NCBI GenBank assembly: GCA_014529385.2 | Contig: CM043944.1 | Coordinates: 82,452,384 to 82,516,383, forward strand | Reading direction: 5' to 3' | Length of the DNA: 64,000 nt | Origin: Adiantum capillus-veneris | Taxonomy: Eukaryota; Streptophyta; Polypodiopsida; Polypodiales; Pteridaceae | Part shown: in pieces, positions 23,641 to 35,349 of the stretch | Layout: each line of letters opens with the position of its first letter | How positions within the stretch are numbered: the first letter of the stretch is position 1 | Notes under the pieces: generated by a model | What the model saw: the letters and a program-made list of their open reading frames with translations, nothing else | What the model was told of the DNA's origin: nothing | Databases searched by the model: none | Program-made: the position numbers and the translations under genes

Positions 23641-25846
23641 ATGGGCAACGCCAATACATAACTCTTTGTCAAAGAGCTTAGTACAAAATGTCTAGAGATG
23701 TGAGTGCGAGAATAATTGGACGGTAAGATATTCAACAGCACCAAGCCAAACCATATAGGCTAGTTACCTCTAAAAATTACAATCGAGGTTTGTGATGCAA
23801 GAACTATACAAACTCGTACAACATAGCACACAAATGTGAATGAAGCAAGCATTTTGAAAACTAGTTTCATAAGCTTGATCTTGTTGGAGTGTGTTCCATC
23901 ACCCAATAGTTGCATATGTTCTTGTAATGCTCTATCATGGAATGGGTACATGGGGCTTATACAAGTTCGACATTAGAAATGCATGCTCTTCACTCAATTC
24001 AAGCAAAGGATGCGGTTCCATGAACTCAAAGAAGTGATGAAGTGGCCGAATGGTTGCAGCAAATAACTTTGATCTAAACGTGATCATCATTGCAATCTGT
24101 GTTTGGAAGAAAGGATACACAATTCTTTTCTATGATTTTCTCAAAAAAGACCTTTTTAAAAATGGTCTTTGATATTCTCATACTTTATAAAGATTTAGGT
24201 TGGAATTTATTATTTTCCTCTCTATCAACATGAATTGCAAAATTTAAGAGCAGCACAATTGTAAATTGAGAGACTTTTCTTGAACACTAGCTACAATAAT
24301 CTTTCAAGCTTACTTCCATGAATAAACTAAACAAGTCTTTTGCAATTTTTTCGAGTGTGATCATCATTCATTTTCACCTAAAATAGTACAGTACATCAAT
24401 TAGTCCTTATTTAGTACTTAATCGTGAATTATTGATTGTTCACACCTAAAAGAGTATATTGTGGCACTTGTTTTTCCCGTGGCTTGTGCTTGTTTACACT
24501 TTTGTTAACTAAATTATTCAGTACTCACTTCATAGGACTATATCCAACTAAACTTAGTGTCAAAAAGCAATTTGTCCAAACATAGTTTGACCCATCTCTT
24601 CTTGTGGCGAAAGTCAAGAGTTACTTTGCCAAGGGGGAAACTTGCTTCCTACCCCCGCCAGCTTGCCAGAAGCTAAAGCCTCGTTTGCCTTACCAGTTTT
24701 AGTCCAAAAAAGTATCCAACAACACGGTTCAGCGTTTTAGTGTGGATTGATTCGAGTCCTACTTACCTTACTCCTAACAAACAAGGATATACAAAAACAA
24801 ACAAAGAACAATGGGCTTGAGCCCAATGAAGATCTATACCTATTTTTTACCAGGAAACCTCAAGCACCGCTCACCCCGTGAACCTGCTAGCAACGAATGG
24901 AGACTCATCTCATGGAGCATCAACATTGATAAAATTCCGTGCCTACCAATCGAATGTTACGTATGATCAGCAAATCCTATCCTTGACTATCACACTGCCA
25001 AGTAAACATCTCCACAAATCTTGATTAGCCCAATACAACAGACTACAGAGTGCATTTTAGGTCGCTTACGAGGTAAATTTCTATGCTTAAGCACCAAAAG
25101 TAGTAAGTTTCACAAGATTAGTGAAATTAGAGAGATTAGTGATCCAAAGAAAGGTTAAATTGGAGACTAACGAATTCACATCAACAACCAAGACACTCGG
25201 TACCTGTTGGCTACATCAGGATGCCATAATTAACTTTATTGCTTTCCATCTTGCACCGTAGGCCCCTGAAAACAACTTTTAACCTATGGAGATTAAAAAA
25301 CTGCTAATGACAACTTACACGCCAAAACCAAAATTGCTCACCATCTGCCTCAAATCTGAAGCCATCAGATATTAAACATCGGTGCCATAATATAGAGGTT
25401 TAACAACTTTCTCAATGATTAAACAGGTAAGATCAATGTTACACGTTCTATGCATAATTCGTTAGGCTTTGTCAAGTGGGAACGTCTGCCGCAATCTGAT
25501 GAACATTTTGCTTTAGAAAGATTCCTTGAGATAGCAGTTTAAAACATTCCTGATGTCTTCAGAAGCATAATCATCCAGCTGACCAGATTGGACGAACAGT
25601 ACACCGGTTCATTTTCATGCTCTACTAAACTAAAAGCATTTGGCTTAAGGCTTTAATTGTAGAGAAATTAGATGCTAACAGCAACTTGCTCAAGCTTTCT
25701 CCTCTTAATGAGGAAACATAAGAAAAGATTCCAAATGGGGAGACAAAATTAAAAAATTCCATGCCCACACTTGCAAGAGCAGAGACAAGAAGAAGAAGGC
25801 AGGCGGGGGGGGGGGTTATATACTTAACTGCCTGATTGCAAATTCC
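23641..25846. other. No recognisable gene; downstream flank of the importin gene
   Basis: Only short frames without resemblance on either strand. A G run lies at about 25804-25815. Confidence 0.5.
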
Positions 25847-25852
25847 TTTATT
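25847..25852 (-). promoter_or_regulatory. Candidate poly(A) signal of the importin gene
   Basis: AATAAA on the minus strand, about 350 bp past the stop codon at 26203. This is a plausible 3' UTR length, judged from position only. Confidence 0.45.
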
Positions 25853-26202
25853 TTCATGCCCAAAACGGCACCTTCAAGTCTATATTACATGGGTCCCTAA
25901 AAACTAGGGAGGCTTAGGGATCCCACCATCATTATACATGTGTGTTTACAAGAAGGCCAGCAGCTCTGCTTGTTGATGTACACAACAAAACCTGTGAGAT
26001 CAGCATCACTGAGAAGAACCTAGGCTCTTTTCTCCTCTTTTCTAAGACTTTTTCAAACCTCGCTAGTGGGTGTGAAATATATGATGGTGGAAGTACCAAA
26101 ATGCTTGGCTCATTCAACACAAAGAATAATAGAAAGACCAATCAAAGTCCACCACTTACTCTGCAAAAAATAGCGGCTGATGGCAGCCCTTGATAACACA
26201 GC

Positions 26203-26351
26203 TCAAGCAGAGGCCTTGACACTAGATTCCTTCTCCAGCTCCTTTCTTCTCTCTTCGGCATGTTGTGTAACTCCATGTGCCATAGCCTGATGCTGAAAAT
26301 CTAACGATTGTGACAAGGCCTGGAATCTCGTCGGGTCTGCCACTGACATAC
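26203..26351 (-). CDS. SAD2: Importin last exon with stop
   Basis: 149 bp encoding [20 protein letters not shown] to ESSVKASA and a TGA stop. The acceptor is TTTTTGGGGCAG. It resumes in the phase left by exon h after a 1.29-kb intron that holds a PPR fragment. Confidence 0.88.
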
Positions 26352-29300
26352 CTGCCCCAAAAATAGTATCATAAATTATAACAGTGAAGCCCTTGCTGCA
26401 TTGCTGTTATCAATTCATCAAAAGACAAATAGTGCACAACACTTCACTCCAGAAATTATGCAAAGATATGATCCTGCATGCCGGCCCCCCGCATGCCCTA
26501 TCAAAGTGACTACAACTGTAAGTAATGAACAATAGAACCTGAGTCCCTCACCAATAATGACTGTTCCCAGAAGTAGAGAGAAGAGAAACGGAAAAAAGTT
26601 TAAACGTCGTAGAAACAATCACAAGAGACCTCAAAGATCTATCCGACCAGTCTTGGATGCAAGACCTGATACTCCAGTGGGAAACCAATCTACAACACTC
26701 AGGTGATAGGAGCATGTTCATAAACGAATGAAAGACATCAAAGAACATCATCATTCATTTCTGCTGTTTGCATCACATAGGCATACTCTAGACCTGCATG
26801 TAAGCTAATGAGGACAAAAGGAGGCTCTGTGCATAAAGGAGATGGTCAGACCTGCATGTTAGCTCACAGGAGGCTCTGTGCATGGAGGAAATGCAAGCGT
26901 AGGTGATTGCATCGCGAGAGATGCCTCCGCTTTGCATCCGCTGAAAATAGCCCAGAATTTCCTGGCATTGCCCCCGTTCTGCATATCTTGTAATCAAAGA
27001 ATTCCAAGGGACAACCTCTCGGACTGGTAGGTCCTCAAGCATTTTCTGTGCGTTCTGAAGAACACCAAGTCTTTTTTATCTGCCATTTGTACACTAGTGC
27101 GTCCGGGTAATGTCCTTCATTAAGATTAAATCTAGGTAGGATGCAAACACAAATAGGACATAGTTTTCCCACTGATCAGTTCTTATAGCTTGCTCTCAAG
27201 TATGCTTATAGTTGATAGTTTTCCCACCGATCAGTTCTTATAGCTTGGTCTCAAGTACGCTTATGGTTGAGGGTCGAGAATTCTTGGAACATATGGAACT
27301 CATCATCAAAAAAATTTCAGATGAAGGATAATATAGCATTCACTAATCCAGGTGCATACTAACATGCATATAGACACCAAAAAAGATGGAGATACAAAAG
27401 TGGTACAATTATGCTAGATAGAAGACTGAAACAACATCGTTTACGCTGGACAGCTTAATCCTGCAATTTTGAAAGGAAAATACAGAAATGCTAGTTCTAC
27501 ACTTTAACAAATCAGTAGCATATTGGCGAAATAATCTATCTGTCGCATAAACTGAGATTTGTATCTCTATTCTCCATTTAAAAATTTCTAGCCTTGCATA
27601 TGATAAAAGAAAACGACCAACAGTTGAGCAACTCTTAACCTTTAATTGCATCTGTGAAAAATATGAAGGGGTCAATATCATCAATTGGGGCTTGAAACTC
27701 CTCATCATCTGTAAACTCATCTTCGCTGTCATCATCCTCATTCTCCCCTCGAGTGCGAAAAGCACTTGCCTGAGACATGTATCAACAAAACTAAGAAATC
27801 CACAATGAACCAGACAAGCTTCACCCAAACCTTTAGATGCCGACCTGTGCGGCAAGCTTCTGAAGCCTACGGCTATTAACTTCCTCCCCTTCCTCATCCT
27901 CCTCCCCAGGCTCCCTGGACCAGTCCTCATCTTCATCAGACAATAGGTCTTCAGCTTCTCCATCCTCATCAGAATTTTCACCTTTCCTTGCTGACTCTGT
28001 TAGAAAACAGCAGAGAAGGTCACGACATTAACAACGAACTGATGAGTTCAGACAAGATGCACGCTTCATCTCTGAAAAGCAATCCAACCTGCTTTTTGTT
28101 CCTTGTAGGCAACAAGCAGTTTAAGAACCACCTTAAACACCTGATCAAAGCCCAGCCGCAGCTCCTGCGGCAAGGCCTCAACTGGTAGTAGAAGCAATGA
28201 TGCTAATCCGAGTATACATACCTTCTTGTCATGCTCCCTACACTCCAACATGAATGCCACACTTATCATCAAGTTCTGAGACAGAAAACCTACACAATAT
28301 TTGCCAAATGACTTAAGAGAGGTGATTATAACCTCCGAAAATGCACTGGCTTGCCACTGTTTTTGGTTTTATAAATGAGCTGCAACCAAAGCTGAAAGAA
28401 TTCTGCTGTAGCTCCCAGTTTCTGTAAGACATTTAAGGTCAATGCCGCATTGTAATAAAGCGCATTGGCAACCTGAACAAGGGCAAGACATTACCATTAA
28501 TGCATGTCCAGGATCCTAAGGCATTCAACTATTCCTAATTGTAGTACAAATCCAGAAACTCACCACAGCAATAAGGAGGTCTTTCAAATAATTCTTCTGT
28601 GTACGACGTAGTCTGTCAACAGTGATTCTTATGTATGGCTCAATCCATTCATCAATCCTGCCTTTACAGTTCTGTAGCACTACTTCAATCAGCTTTGGGG
28701 CAGGCTCTACATCACTGTCCTCCAGATTTTGTTCTGATAAAAGCTAAGTCATCATAAAAACTGGCATATGAGAGAAACAATCAAAATAAATCTACCAAAG
28801 ACAATTTTCACATCATTCACACAATTAGCTGTACTTACACAGGAAATCATTTTGAACAGACTTTTTTGATAGTCTGGAGACTTGCAAGTGAGAAAATGCT
28901 CTGTGCTTCGAGAAACATAGTTGTCTAGAGGTGTTAGAATATCTGAAATAACCAGCACCAAATCCAAATGAGAGGGAAGGTATAAGAAGGCCTGTGAAGG
29001 TGCCTTTCTGGAACATGACTTATATAAACAAAATCGATGCTGTTTGAAACAACATCAAAGATACATTTAGAAAATGTACAAAACAAAGAGCAGTTTCCTA
29101 ATCAATCACGGTCAGAAACCTGCTATGTTAAGATACAGCATGCAATCCTGATTCAAGTACATATATCTAGATAAATTCAGGAAAAGCCCACATTCACCTT
29201 TTAAGGAAAGCGAAGGATATAGAATGATGTCAGTCAGCCACACCATAATACAATCATCAGCTTCATCACGATAGTATAGACTAGATAGTACAACATCCCC

Positions 29301-31977
29301 ACTAACGCCATCAGAGTCCAATAATGAGTGTAGAACAAAGTATGCTCTCCGACACACGCACCCACATGAGCATCCATCAATACAAAGATCTGTGTACTGA
29401 GTTTCTGTCATTGCTAGAGAGAGAAAAGGCAATTGGGCCAGAATAAACTCAAGCATTAATGAATTAAATACAAAAGATCACCTGCATATAACTAGGACAA
29501 AAACTTCACAATGTGAAATCTAGATGTCTGCTATACAGCTATAGGATAAACCTAAATGAACCCAGCAAAGACCTAAATGTGAATCTACATGTCTGCTATA
29601 CAGCTATAGGATAAACCTAAATGAATCCAGTAAAAACCCAGAACTTGAAAGGAAAGTTCAAGTTGTAGACAATGATGGTCACCCACAAGACATTGTAACC
29701 ATCAGCTTTCTTATGATTAGTATAAACTGATACTATGGCATCCCTAATAATGTAGTCAATGCCAAACAGTGGTTGTAGAACTAGGTATCAACATATGCTC
29801 CCAAATCACACACCCACATGAGCACACAAGAATAAAAGATCTGCATACTGGTGAATGTCACACTGGTGCACCCAAGGGCCAGTCATGCCAAGGTGGCGGC
29901 CAGCCATTCCCTGCACCAAAAGGTAAACTTGGCCTCGTGCATGTCAGAGGGGGAACCTACCCCCCCACCCACCCCAGGAACATTTCGAACACAGAGACTA
30001 TCTGCAAAAGGCGTGATAAAGACCGTGCGTCACTATATTTGAGCTCTGGCATGCAGCAAGAAACCGTGAGCTAACAATAACTTGCTGGGAGAACAGGCCA
30101 GATTTTTGCTCTAAAACCAGTGTGACAGGAATTGGGTGGCTGCAAGAGAGCAGCTCACTGGGGCACCCCCCAGTGTGACACGTGCCTGAATTTCTGCCAC
30201 CCCAGCATTAGACATCATCAGCCATGATGAAGCCTAACACTACATGAAGAATTGGAAAAAAAAAAACTAAATTTTTCTACAAAGAAAGTCAGACAAGTTT
30301 GTTGGGAAATATGTTCTCTCTTACCATTGCATCAAGTACCAAGGGCATAGCACGTCCACATCCATAAAGATTGCTCAGAAAGCCTATCACATGACTGCAA
30401 GGGATTTGCAGAGGTAGAGAGTTTTGATGTTCAACTCACACGAAAGTTGTTGAGTTGGTGTTACTTGTTTTACTTGTTTAACATGTTTGAGTGCATCTGC
30501 GCATACCTACGGGCTTCTTACAGCTATCAATGTGGGTTCTTCACAATGGCAACAAGCTTGAGTTGTGTGAAGCAGTCATGGACGTTTGAGAAGGGCTATG
30601 AGTTCTAGTCTCATGCAAGCGCTGTGTAAGTCTTTGGGATTAGACTTTCGCATAAGCGTGGAGGAGCGATTGTGGCTTCTTAGGATGGGCATGAGCATCA
30701 GCTTGACCAAGCTGCTATGGAGTCTCAAAAAGACTGTCTACATAGCCTTGCCAAGCAATTATACGTTCCTAGGGACCGCCATACGATAGGATCGACATCT
30801 AGGAAGGTGGTTTACAGAAGCATGTATGCATTTCAGGCTTAGTTTTGAGTCTGTTGCTTGACACTGATTTGTATTACTAAAGCTGGGCCTTGGGAGTCGT
30901 ACAAGATGGCCATACAAGGCGTGAATGCGGCATGCCAATATAGTGGATGCTTGCAAGTTTAGATGCAGCGAACCCTCTTGAATGCCATTGGCAGAAGCCA
31001 TGAGTAGAAGGCCTGAGAGCAGTCCTTTGACTATTAGAGTCCCTAAAACATCTTGAGGTGCACAAGCACATGGCATGTATGGGGTGCTGCGTGTGTATTT
31101 TTAGTTCCTGAACTTTTGTTTCAGAGATGGTAAAGGAATTATGAAAAAGTTGAAGATGACTTCTGAAATATACAGAGTGGTACAGCAGGTCTGCATTCAC
31201 TCCGAGGGTCCTGGATGTTAAATTATACCTTTTTTTTTTTGCATGAAAACAGGGCTGTACTACTGTGGACTGATGCTCAGACTCTGGAGTCTTCAATCTG
31301 CATGTGCTTCCAGGTGATGGCTAGAGATACAGTTCAAAAGATTAAAAACCCTCCATGGCTTTATTTTACGAGGCCAGAGTTTTTTCAGAGGCTTTTAGAT
31401 TTCGGAAAGAGCATTTAGGCTGTTTTGTAAACACCCAAGGGGGCAGTTGAATGCAGAACATGACACACAAGTGAATAGGGAAGCACTCAAGTTGGAAAAT
31501 CTCAGAAAGAGTTTGATGTAAGCCATACAAGCACATGGCCAAAAGCTAAAACAAGGTCCACTCACTTTCAAAAAAGTCTATTGCCCACTCCTCTGCCGCA
31601 GAAACAATAAGTGGCCAGAGGCTCCACATCTCCATGGAAATGGTAGGAGAAAAATAAGTCATGTATGACACAATCTCCAAAATCTCTTCAAAGACATCTG
31701 CACCAAGTCAGGTACATTATTGAAGTTATGTTCATAGCACAAATTGAAATACAACGGATACATTAAGCAAAGATTTACCTTGCCCATCTTTTGTTAACAT
31801 TTTCTGCATTATAGGAAGTAATATAGGTTCAATTTGAGGAAACAAATGTGCCAGGCTGCTAATGGACTCCAGAATAGTACTGATGGCCCGTAAGCATCCA
31901 ACAGCAGCTAAAGCACCCGATTCATCCTCATCTTCGTCTGCTTCCGAGGACTGTAGGCACTTCCAAAATGCAGCTGC
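26203..31977 (-). CDS. SAD2: SAD2 / importin-7-like nuclear transport receptor, C-terminal half in nine exons
   Basis: Nine minus-strand exons join in frame with GT..AG introns into 444 residues plus stop (1,335 bp). Importin-7/8-type karyopherins bind Ran-GTP and carry cargo through nuclear pores; plant SAD2 belongs here and has about 1,040 residues, so this is roughly its last 43%. Visible landmarks are [84 protein letters not shown], an acidic block before [10 protein letters not shown], and [14 protein letters not shown] near the end. Phases match at every junction and I see no stop or frameshift. Four donors are non-consensus after GT (GTTATA, GTTGGA, GTCGGC, GTTAAG). The N-terminal exons are not found up to 64 kb. 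Confidence 0.88.
26890..27069 (-). pseudogene. PPR protein gene fragment inside an importin intron
   Basis: Minus-strand frame [20 protein letters not shown] and on through [20 protein letters not shown] and [20 protein letters not shown]. This is about 1.7 pentatricopeptide repeats of the plant P-L-S type, whose proteins bind organellar RNA for editing or processing. It lies in the same orientation as the importin gene but within the intron between exons h and i, and diverges before 26890. It has no start or neighbouring repeats, so it is a fragment, perhaps from a retrocopy. Confidence 0.75.
27161..27270. repeat. Tandem duplication of a 55-bp unit
   Basis: Two copies starting 'tagttttcccac.gatcag' in the last importin intron, with a few substitutions. 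Confidence 0.9.
27640..27769 (-). CDS. SAD2: Importin exon h
   Basis: 130 bp encoding [20 protein letters not shown] and [20 protein letters not shown]. The acceptor is ATGTCTCAG and the donor AAAG/GTTAAG. Confidence 0.88.
27845..27996 (-). CDS. SAD2: Importin exon g (acidic segment)
   Basis: 152 bp encoding an Asp/Glu-rich stretch ([20 protein letters not shown]) and then [11 protein letters not shown]. In this family the acidic C-terminal region is the flexible part before the tail. The donor CAG/GTCGGC is non-consensus. Confidence 0.86.
28089..28237 (-). CDS. SAD2: Importin exon f
   Basis: 149 bp encoding [20 protein letters not shown] to [10 protein letters not shown]. The acceptor is GAGTGTAG. 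The donor GCAG/GTTGGA is weak but keeps the frame. Confidence 0.86.
28333..28472 (-). CDS. SAD2: Importin exon e
   Basis: 140 bp encoding [20 protein letters not shown] to KPVHFR. The acceptor is TTGTTCAG and the donor GGAG/GTTATA. Two bases carry over to make an Arg codon. Confidence 0.86.
28564..28743 (-). CDS. SAD2: Importin exon d
   Basis: 180 bp, phase 0 at both ends, from [18 protein letters not shown] to KDLLIAV. A nearer AG (TTATCAG) would put the exon out of frame, so the acceptor ACTTAG at 28744-28745 was chosen. The donor is GTGAGT. Confidence 0.88.
28839..28942 (-). CDS. SAD2: Importin exon c
   Basis: 104 bp encoding [20 protein letters not shown] and on to SLFKMISC. The acceptor is TTATTTCAG and the donor is TGT/GTAAGT. 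Confidence 0.9.
29112..29456 (-). other. Intronic frame of unknown origin
   Basis: A 114-residue frame that includes [20 protein letters not shown] and [18 protein letters not shown] do not recognise it. A diverged copy of the same DNA lies at 29650-29856, which argues for a repeat rather than an exon. It sits in the 2.6-kb intron between importin exons b and c, whose phases join without it. Confidence 0.3.
29198..29856. repeat. Diverged direct duplication (29198-29400 and 29650-29856)
   Basis: Shared landmarks in the same order are 'ggaaag', 'catcagcttt/catcagcttc', 'agtataga/agtataaac', 'gtgtagaac/ttgtagaac', 'cacccacatgagca' and 'agatctg.atactg'. A separate 66-bp tandem duplication (29515-29636) lies between the two. 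Confidence 0.7.
29856..30180. mobile_element. Possible short inverted-repeat element (MITE-like)
   Basis: The left end TGTCACACTGGTGCACCC is matched, inverted, by the right end (minus strand TGTCACACTGGGGGGTGCCC), 325 bp apart in an importin intron. The right flank shows no clear duplication of the left flank, so the superfamily is open. It could instead be a coincidental inverted repeat. Confidence 0.4.
30300..31565. other. Intron sequence with unassigned coding-like pieces
   Basis: Between importin exons b and c. Frames on both strands (for example 30586-30789 plus and 30877-31296 minus) do not match a family I know. A minus-strand stretch at 30.32-30.38 kb reads [20 protein letters not shown] before a GT, but it does not fit the importin sequence or phase. 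Confidence 0.35.
31566..31697 (-). CDS. SAD2: Importin exon b
   Basis: 132 bp encoding [18 protein letters not shown] through EEWAIDFFE. It is bounded by GGTGCAG and GTGAGT. The final A completes an Asn codon with the next exon, 2.6 kb away. Confidence 0.88.
31779..31977 (-). CDS. SAD2: Importin exon a (first visible)
   Basis: 199 bp. The acceptor is TTGATTGCAG. The exon starts at a codon boundary with [18 protein letters not shown] and includes a short acidic run. The donor is AAG/GTAAAT. Confidence 0.88.
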
Positions 31978-32833
<856 letters not shown>

Positions 32834-33357
32834 GAGATAGCCTGATGAGAGGAGAGGCTAGCCAGTCTCAGAGACGGATCACATATTTAGAGCAGACACT
32901 TGACAGCCGGAGGAGCTACTCCCACAACAGAGCTCACATTTGTCTCACACCAGAGGCAAACTGATCGACCGAGCGATTGAGCTGGAGAGATCCAAACGCC
33001 CACGAACTGCGGAGGACTACACAGCATCGACGGAGGCTGCATCAGAAGATTTGGATCACTCTAGCCACGCATGCACGACGCCCGGTCAGACTACTGACAA
33101 TGGAGGAGATTGATGAGATCCGCCAGCGACCGATGCTGGATCTCCTGTGATTTAGCTATTTAGCTATCCCAGCCAGCTGCTTGCTTTGCTTAGTTCACAT
33201 CGAGCAGCTTAGGATTCCATAGTATTTTTGTTTTGTTATGTTGTTATTTTGTTACTCTGACTTTGTATCAGATCCACCACATTGTAACTTTCTGATCTCA
33301 TGCGTCACTTTGGCCTTTTGCAGACATTAATATAACATTTCATTTCATATCTATCTA

Positions 33358-33360
<3 letters not shown>

Positions 33361-33433
<73 letters not shown>

Positions 33434-33436
33434 TGC
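33361..33436. repeat. (GT)n microsatellite
   Basis: About 70 bp of GT passing into GC-alternating 'gcgcgtgcgtgcgcgcgc', a composition prone to Z-DNA formation. Confidence 0.97.
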
Positions 33437-33700
33437 GTGCGCGCGCTCCCGGTGCACTATGAGATCCGTGGCCGCTTTCACTGCTTGTTCAGAGAGAGTT
33501 TTGGATCACTTTCTACAGACATGAGATACCCAGACCAAAGATGCCTAGGTTTGTTTTTACTCGAGCTGCACAGACACAGGGAGAGCTTGCTGAGGACATC
33601 GTGGGAGAGCCAGTCTCAGAGGCACATCACAGTTTTCTTTACACCAGACAATGAGAAGCCACAGGAACCACAACAGAGCTCAGCTTCAGATCACACCCAC

Positions 33701-33901
33701 ACCAGAGGTATGTTGATCCATCGGGCGATTGAGCTAGGGAGATCCAGACTCCCAATACCACGAAGGGCTTCACAATATTGGAGGAGGCTGCAGCAGAGGA
33801 TCCGGATAACCCTAGCTCGACGTGCGAGGCGCCCAGTCAAAGTACTTACTATGGAGGATATTGATGAGATTTGCCACCAACCAATGGGGGATCTCCTCTG
33901 A
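33701..33901 (+). CDS. Short basic reading frame, array unit 2
   Basis: From ATG at about 33713 the frame gives MLIHRAIELGRSRLPIPRR, then RIRITLARRARRPVKVLTM, and ends DEICHQPMGDLL with a TGA. It has about 63 residues and is very Arg-rich. Unit 3 carries the same frame with a handful of amino-acid changes, and unit 1 a decayed one. I do not recognise a family; it may be the C-terminus of a transposon protein, with an upstream part lost. Confidence 0.35.
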   Translation, partial: TRGMLIHRAIELGRSRLPIPRRASQYWRRLQQRIRITLARRARRPVKVLTMEDIDEICHQPMGDLL

Positions 33902-34088
33902 CCCCCCCCCCCCCCCCCCCAAACACCCGTCCCCCCGTTTAAGTTGTACTCAAACATTGTACTAGATTCACCACTTGTAACTTTTTTGGTACTCAAACTT
34001 TGTATCAGATCCACCACATTGTAACTTTTTGGTCTCATAGGTCACTTTAGACTTTTTGAAGACGTTAATACATAACATTTCATTTCGT

Positions 34089-34119
<31 letters not shown>

Positions 34120-34494
34120 CCCCACCCCTACAAAAAAAAAACATGATACATGAGGAAAGAAACATGGTTGTACATCTTTTTTCTTTTTATGGAAAGCATG
34201 GGTGATACATGGTTGTAACAGTAAGCTCATGACCATGGAGCTCTAAGCTACTTAGGTTGTTTTATTCTTTTTTTTTGTTGAGCTGGAAGAAAATGTAAAA
34301 GGCGTACTTTGATATGTCCCATAGGTCGGTTTCGGCCTCCAGTGGATGTTAATATATCTTTCTTTCTTTCTTTCTCTCTCATGGGAAGCATTGGTGAAGT
34401 GTCAATCCCCACATGTACGAAGACGCATACCTCACCAGCTGCCCACAAAGCCTCTTTCATGCGGAAAGAGAAGAGGATGTCGGCACCAGAGGTA

Positions 34495-34685
34495 TGTTGA
34501 TCCATCGGGCGATTGAGCTAGGGAGATCCAGACTCCCACGACCACGAAGGGCTTCACAGTATCGGAGGAGGCTGGAGCAGAGGATCCGGATTACCCTAGC
34601 TCGACGTGCGAGGCGCCCAGTCAAAGTACTTACTATGGAGGATATTGATGAGATTCGCCACCAAACGATGGGGGATCTCCTCTGA
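34495..34685 (+). CDS. Short basic reading frame, array unit 3
   Basis: MLIHRAIELGRSRLPRPRR to DEIRHQTMGDLL, stop. It has the same length as the unit 2 copy. Differences are I/R, W/R, Q/E, C/R and P/T, all from single- or double-base changes. Upstream text is in frame from 34413, but without similarity between units before the accagagg junction. Confidence 0.35.
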
Positions 34686-34947
34686 CCCCCCATCCCACCG
34701 TTTTAGTTGTACTCAAACATTGTACTAGATTCACCACTTGTAACTTTTTTGGTACTCCAACTTTGTATCAGATCCACCACATTGTAACTTTTTGGTCTCG
34801 TAGGTCACTTTAGCCTTTTTGAAGACGTTAATATATAACATTTCATTTTGTTACTCTGACTTTGTATCAGATTCACCACATTGTAACGCTTTGGTCTCAA
34901 AGGTCATTTTGGGCTTTTGAAGACGTTAATATAACATTTCATTTTCA

Positions 34948-34950
<3 letters not shown>

Positions 34951-35003
<53 letters not shown>
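34951..35003. repeat. (CT)n microsatellite
   Basis: About 53 bp, the unit 3 counterpart of the shorter CT tract at 34094-34119 in unit 2. Confidence 0.97.
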
Positions 35004-35004
<1 letters not shown>

Positions 35005-35349
35005 CCCTCCTCACACACAAAAAAACATGATACATGAGGAAAGAAACATGGTTGTACATCTTTTTTCTTTTTATGGAAAGCATGGGTGATACATGGTTGT
35101 AACTGTAAGCTCATGACCATGGAGCTCTGAGCTACTTAGGTTGTTGAGCTGGAAGACAATGTAAAAGGCATACTTTGATATGTCTCATAAGTCGGTTTCG
35201 GCCTCCAGTGGACGTTAATATATCTTTATTTCTTTCTTTCTCTCTCATGGGAAGCATTGGAGAAGTGTCAATGGCTTCCCCCACATGTAAGAAGATGCAT
35301 ACCTCACCGACTGCCCACAAAGCCTCTTTCATGCGAAAAGAGAAAGAAA

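Larger units (their letters stand above)
32940..35345 (+). repeat. Tandem array of three 0.75-0.86 kb units
   Basis: Units start at about 32949, 33701 and 34485 with 'accagaggta/accagaggca', then a Ser/Arg-rich frame ending LTMEDIDEI...DLL and a stop. Each then has 'ttgtaactttttggtctca', a 'gacgttaata(ta)taacattt' tail, and a microsatellite: (GT)n in unit 1, (CT)n in units 2 and 3. Units 2 and 3 are about 784 bp apart and very similar, including the 'acatgatacatgaggaaag' spacer. Unit 1 is older. The microsatellite tails resemble 3' ends of non-LTR elements (inference). Confidence 0.85.

Noticed and set aside
30320-30390. Additional importin exon reading [17 protein letters not shown]
   Set aside because: Exons b and c already join to an Asn codon in phase with family-conserved text; this piece does not match the family.
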